A stretch of 8,284 bases of DNA, from contig CAKZQX010000303.1 in the NCBI GenBank assembly GCA_937141995.1, forward strand, positions 1 to 8,284, in the 5' to 3' direction. Made by a program: the position numbers and the translations under genes. Positions 5,815 through 8,284 of this stretch are shown here, piece after piece; positions within the stretch are counted from its first letter, which is position 1; every line of letters starts with the position of its first letter. Origin of the DNA: an uncultured Chloroflexaceae bacterium (GTDB taxonomy: Bacteria; Chloroflexota; Chloroflexia; Chloroflexales; Chloroflexaceae). The notes under the pieces were generated by a model, which saw only the letters and a program-made list of their open reading frames with translations, ran no database searches and was not told the DNA's origin.

Positions 5815-7341
5815 ATGCTTTCACTAAAACGCTATGTTCTACTGTTGCAGACAGTAAGACCGGGTCCGTTTATCTCTGACCTGATCCTGACGACGCTGAC
5901 TTCGATTGCTACGACAATCACGTCGGTCCTGATTATACGTATTCTGGCGGGCGGCCTAGGGCCTGAACAATTTGGCGCTTATGCACTATCACGACGAATA
6001 CTGGCCACTGTTATGCCGGTTTCGACACTGACAATGAGTATGGCTATCCCCCGGTATGTGGCGATTTCTCATACAGAAACAGAGCGCGACAGTTATTTTT
6101 TGAGTGGTCTCATTCTGGCACTGGTACCTGGCATCGCTGTTCTTTTGATTGGTTTTGTTTTCGATGAACAGTTGACGCTTATACTTTTTCATGATGAGTT
6201 GTACCTGTCGTTATTTAGAATGACGCTCTGGATGATAGCGGGTTATTCTATTTATATCACGCTGTATGCTTTTCATCGTGGCATGCAGGAGATGCGGCTG
6301 GCGAACTTTTGGCAGATGTGTATTATCGCTTTTGGTCCTCTTGTGCTGACCTGGTTTTTTGCGCATGTAGGACGTGCAGATATAATTGTAGCGCTCTTTG
6401 CTGGGTTGATGTGGTGTGCATTAATTCCACTTGGTATAATAACCTTTAAGGTGATACTTCGAACAAATCGGTGGGTAGATCTTAGTCAACCTTTAAGACA
6501 GATGGCACTGTATGGGTTGCCGCGTGTACCTGGAGGATTTGCGTTGGCAGGGCTTTTTGCTATTGGCCCATTGCTGGCACCATATTTTGGTTCGCTCAAA
6601 GAAACGGGTTATCTGGCTGCCGGTCAGTCTGTCTTGACCGTGCTCCAGGGCGGATTGGTGGGTTTCGGTCTGGTTGCACTCCCCCGGTTAGCACAGATGG
6701 TTGCAGCGGAACAACAGGAAGCTATTAAAAAAGCTGTTGAGAATATTTTGGGTCTCATCCTGCATCTGGGGCTTTTTGGGGTAGTACAGGGGTTGTTATG
6801 GGCGGATACGGTTGTTCTGGCCCTGCTTGGACCACAGTATCAGGAGGCAATACCATTAATACGGGTAATCCTTCTGTCACTTGTGCCGTATTTGGCGTAT
6901 GTGATGCTGCGCTCAGTTATCGATGCCGTCGAGGAGCGAGCAATTAATACCATGAATCTTTTTGTTGCATTGATAATAGCTTTGGTTGTTGGAGTGCCAG
7001 TAGCCAGTAGTGGCCTGGGTGTCCTCGGTTTGGCCCTCGGCACAACTGCAGGATTTATCATACTGGGTATTTCCACGGTTTACTACCTGTCCCGGAAATA
7101 CGAGATAAGATGGGAAACTCTTCGGGTTCGAGAAATTGTGTTTCTTAATTTTGGCCTCTTATTGTTTGCTGGTCTGCTTAAATGGGGGTGGGTGACACTA
7201 TTTCCAGAGGGATCATTGCTGGTCTGGAGTGGTATTGTTTTAGTGTGTTTGTTCGGTGTCTATTTGTTTGTACTATGGCAATTACGTTTTGGCTGGTTAT
7301 TAGATTTGGTAAAGCGGGTACTCGTGCGCGGAATGAAATAA
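5815..7341 (+). CDS. Polysaccharide flippase, Wzx/MOP (MATE-like) superfamily
   Basis: An integral membrane protein of 508 residues from ATG 5815; a GTG at 5794, directly after the previous stop, would add seven. ATG is preferred because AAGCGGA (5805-5811) precedes it and the GTG has no visible ribosome site. The family moves undecaprenyl-linked repeat units across the cytoplasmic membrane. Evidence: about 12-14 hydrophobic helices over the whole length, the usual 450-520 residue size, and an N-terminal half with the Wzx-type pattern 'RILAGGLGPEQFGAYALSRR' followed by a small polar/glycine-rich helix leading to AIPRYVA. A YGLPRVPGGFAL segment in the middle matches the typical start of the second half. 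It is followed after one base by the polymerase-like gene, so both are almost certainly cotranscribed. Substrate cannot be read from sequence. Confidence 0.88.
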   Translation: MLSLKRYVLLLQTVRPGPFISDLILTTLTSIATTITSVLIIRILAGGLGPEQFGAYALSRRILATVMPVSTLTMSMAIPRYVAISHTETERDSYFLSGLILALVPGIAVLLIGFVFDEQLTLILFHDELYLSLFRMTLWMIAGYSIYITLYAFHRGMQEMRLANFWQMCIIAFGPLVLTWFFAHVGRADIIVALFAGLMWCALIPLGIITFKVILRTNRWVDLSQPLRQMALYGLPRVPGGFALAGLFAIGPLLAPYFGSLKETGYLAAGQSVLTVLQGGLVGFGLVALPRLAQMVAAEQQEAIKKAVENILGLILHLGLFGVVQGLLWADTVVLALLGPQYQEAIPLIRVILLSLVPYLAYVMLRSVIDAVEERAINTMNLFVALIIALVVGVPVASSGLGVLGLALGTTAGFIILGISTVYYLSRKYEIRWETLRVREIVFLNFGLLLFAGLLKWGWVTLFPEGSLLVWSGIVLVCLFGVYLFVLWQLRFGWLLDLVKRVLVRGMK

Positions 7342-7342
7342 C

Positions 7343-8284
7343 ATGACAAGCTTTGTCTTTGCAAATTGGAGTTTCTGTCTTGCAACAAGCCTGTTGCTGA
7401 CAATGGTTATTCTGTGGCAACGCTTCCTATTAATCAAACCCAGTATCATCATGATCATTTTTTTTCATCTGATGATCCAGTGGGCTGCGGCTATAAATTC
7501 ACCGGAAATTGAAGACTATCTTCCAAATCCGTGGGTGTTTGCGCTACTCTCCCAGGGATTTCCCTTCATCGGCTTACTTGGTTCGATCTGGATCGGACGC
7601 CGAAGTGCTTACATAACCTGGAAAAGACTTCTTCAATCGCAGCCTGTTTTATCACGAACACGTAAGAAAGCACTCTTTATCCTTGGAAGCTATGTCATTA
7701 TTTTTGTTTTCATCTATTTGCAACATGTGCCGTTTAGTCGCACGGGACTCTATACTATTTTTGCCGATCCCCTACAGTCCGCGCTGGCACGTGAATATTC
7801 TCTAAAGTTGCAAGATAGTGCTGTCGTTCGGTATGGTTATGGGTTTCTAATAAGTGTTTTTGCTCCTCTGCTTGCAGTATTGTTAGCGGATGAGTTGATG
7901 CGTCATATAAAACAGCTGCATGTTCTTAAGAGTGTTATCTTGATTGTTACATTAGGTGGCCTCCTGGTTGCGGTCAGCCTGAGTGGCGCGCGTAGTTTTG
8001 CTGCAATAATTATTTTTACTGTTTTGTTCGCCGGGCTCTTACGGCGTGGGTTGCCCATCAATATGTTCTATGCCGGGGGAATGGTTTTAGCAGTGCTGGC
8101 CTTTCCGACCCTGCTATCAATAGTACGGGAAGGGCGTGATGTCAGTTGGTTGCTTTTCTGGGAATATTTGCAAGGGGGTATCTTCTCTCGAGTTTTCTAT
8201 TTGCCGATGCAGACCGGATTATGGTTTACGCATTATGCACAAACGGTAGGGTTTCTGGGAGTACAGGCAGTACCACGACTGGCA
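7343..8284 (+). CDS. Wzy-like O-antigen/EPS polymerase, N-terminal part (cut by window end)
   Basis: The frame is open from ATG 7343 through the last base: 314 codons with no stop, one base after the flippase stop. The protein is very hydrophobic, with about eight membrane helices visible near residues 8-26, 33-50, 64-84, 110-127, 166-184, 197-213, 218-234 and 241-259. A long polar loop at about 128-165 carries PFSRTGLYTIFADP. SLSGARS (212-218) followed by a hydrophobic helix recalls the 'SGsR' segment of Wzy/O-antigen ligase-type proteins, and FSRVFYLPMQTG (281-292) also fits that group. Such proteins join flipped repeat units at the outer face of the membrane. Sequence conservation in this class is poor, so the call leans on topology and on the position beside a Wzx-type gene. 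A ligase (WaaL-like) is the main alternative. Confidence 0.7.
   Translation, partial: MTSFVFANWSFCLATSLLLTMVILWQRFLLIKPSIIMIIFFHLMIQWAAAINSPEIEDYLPNPWVFALLSQGFPFIGLLGSIWIGRRSAYITWKRLLQSQPVLSRTRKKALFILGSYVIIFVFIYLQHVPFSRTGLYTIFADPLQSALAREYSLKLQDSAVVRYGYGFLISVFAPLLAVLLADELMRHIKQLHVLKSVILIVTLGGLLVAVSLSGARSFAAIIIFTVLFAGLLRRGLPINMFYAGGMVLAVLAFPTLLSIVREGRDVSWLLFWEYLQGGIFSRVFYLPMQTGLWFTHYAQTVGFLGVQAVPRLA

Noticed and set aside
6840..7420. Reverse-strand ORFs of 78-80 codons under the flippase and polymerase genes
   Set aside because: Antisense shadows of strongly supported membrane-protein genes, with no start signals or recognisable domains.

Overview
The window is one strand's worth of a polysaccharide biosynthesis locus; all genes read on the + strand. 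It starts inside a gene and ends inside another. No rRNA, tRNA, CRISPR array or intact mobile element is visible. The organism cannot be fixed from this sequence. The moderate GC, the mixture of Wzx/Wzy-type genes with a VpsJ-like protein and a glucuronyl C5-epimerase-like protein, and a GC-rich palindrome between genes would fit an environmental bacterium. Chloroflexota is a low-confidence guess made from general impression, not from a marker gene.

Block 1 (1-1269) is the end of a nucleotide-sugar operon. It holds the C-terminus of a DegT/DnrJ/EryC1 sugar aminotransferase, overlapping by ATGA with a complete non-hydrolysing UDP-GlcNAc 2-epimerase. The epimerase resembles WbpI more than E. 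coli WecB. Together they suggest synthesis of a UDP-ManNAc-type or UDP-ManNAc3NAcA-type sugar.

Block 2 (1270-1801) is a 532-base stretch without a convincing large gene. It contains a GC-rich palindrome just after the epimerase, a promoter-like pair followed within about 30 bases by a strong intrinsic terminator (1486-1528), a second promoter-like pair, a 35-codon ORF with a near-perfect Shine-Dalgarno, and a small dyad shortly before the next gene. It looks like the regulatory leader of the downstream operon.

Block 3 (1802-8284) is a tightly packed five-gene run with gaps of 43, 19, 0-21 and 1 bases. The genes are: (a) an exported D-glucuronyl C5-epimerase-like protein with a C-terminal LamG/ConA-like domain; (b) an exported alpha/alpha-toroid protein of VpsJ type; (c) a membrane-anchored TPR protein; (d) a Wzx/MOP-type flippase; (e) a multi-spanning protein, cut by the window end, that looks like a Wzy-type O-antigen/EPS polymerase.

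Working model (inference): cytoplasmic enzymes provide an amino sugar, Wzx flips the lipid-linked repeat unit, Wzy polymerises it, and the three exported or membrane-anchored proteins modify or assemble the polymer outside the cytoplasm. The most interesting point is the epimerase-like protein, which keeps all three tyrosine motifs of the animal heparan-sulfate C5-epimerase and is fused to a carbohydrate-binding-like domain. It suggests post-polymerisation C5 epimerisation of a uronic-acid-containing bacterial polymer.
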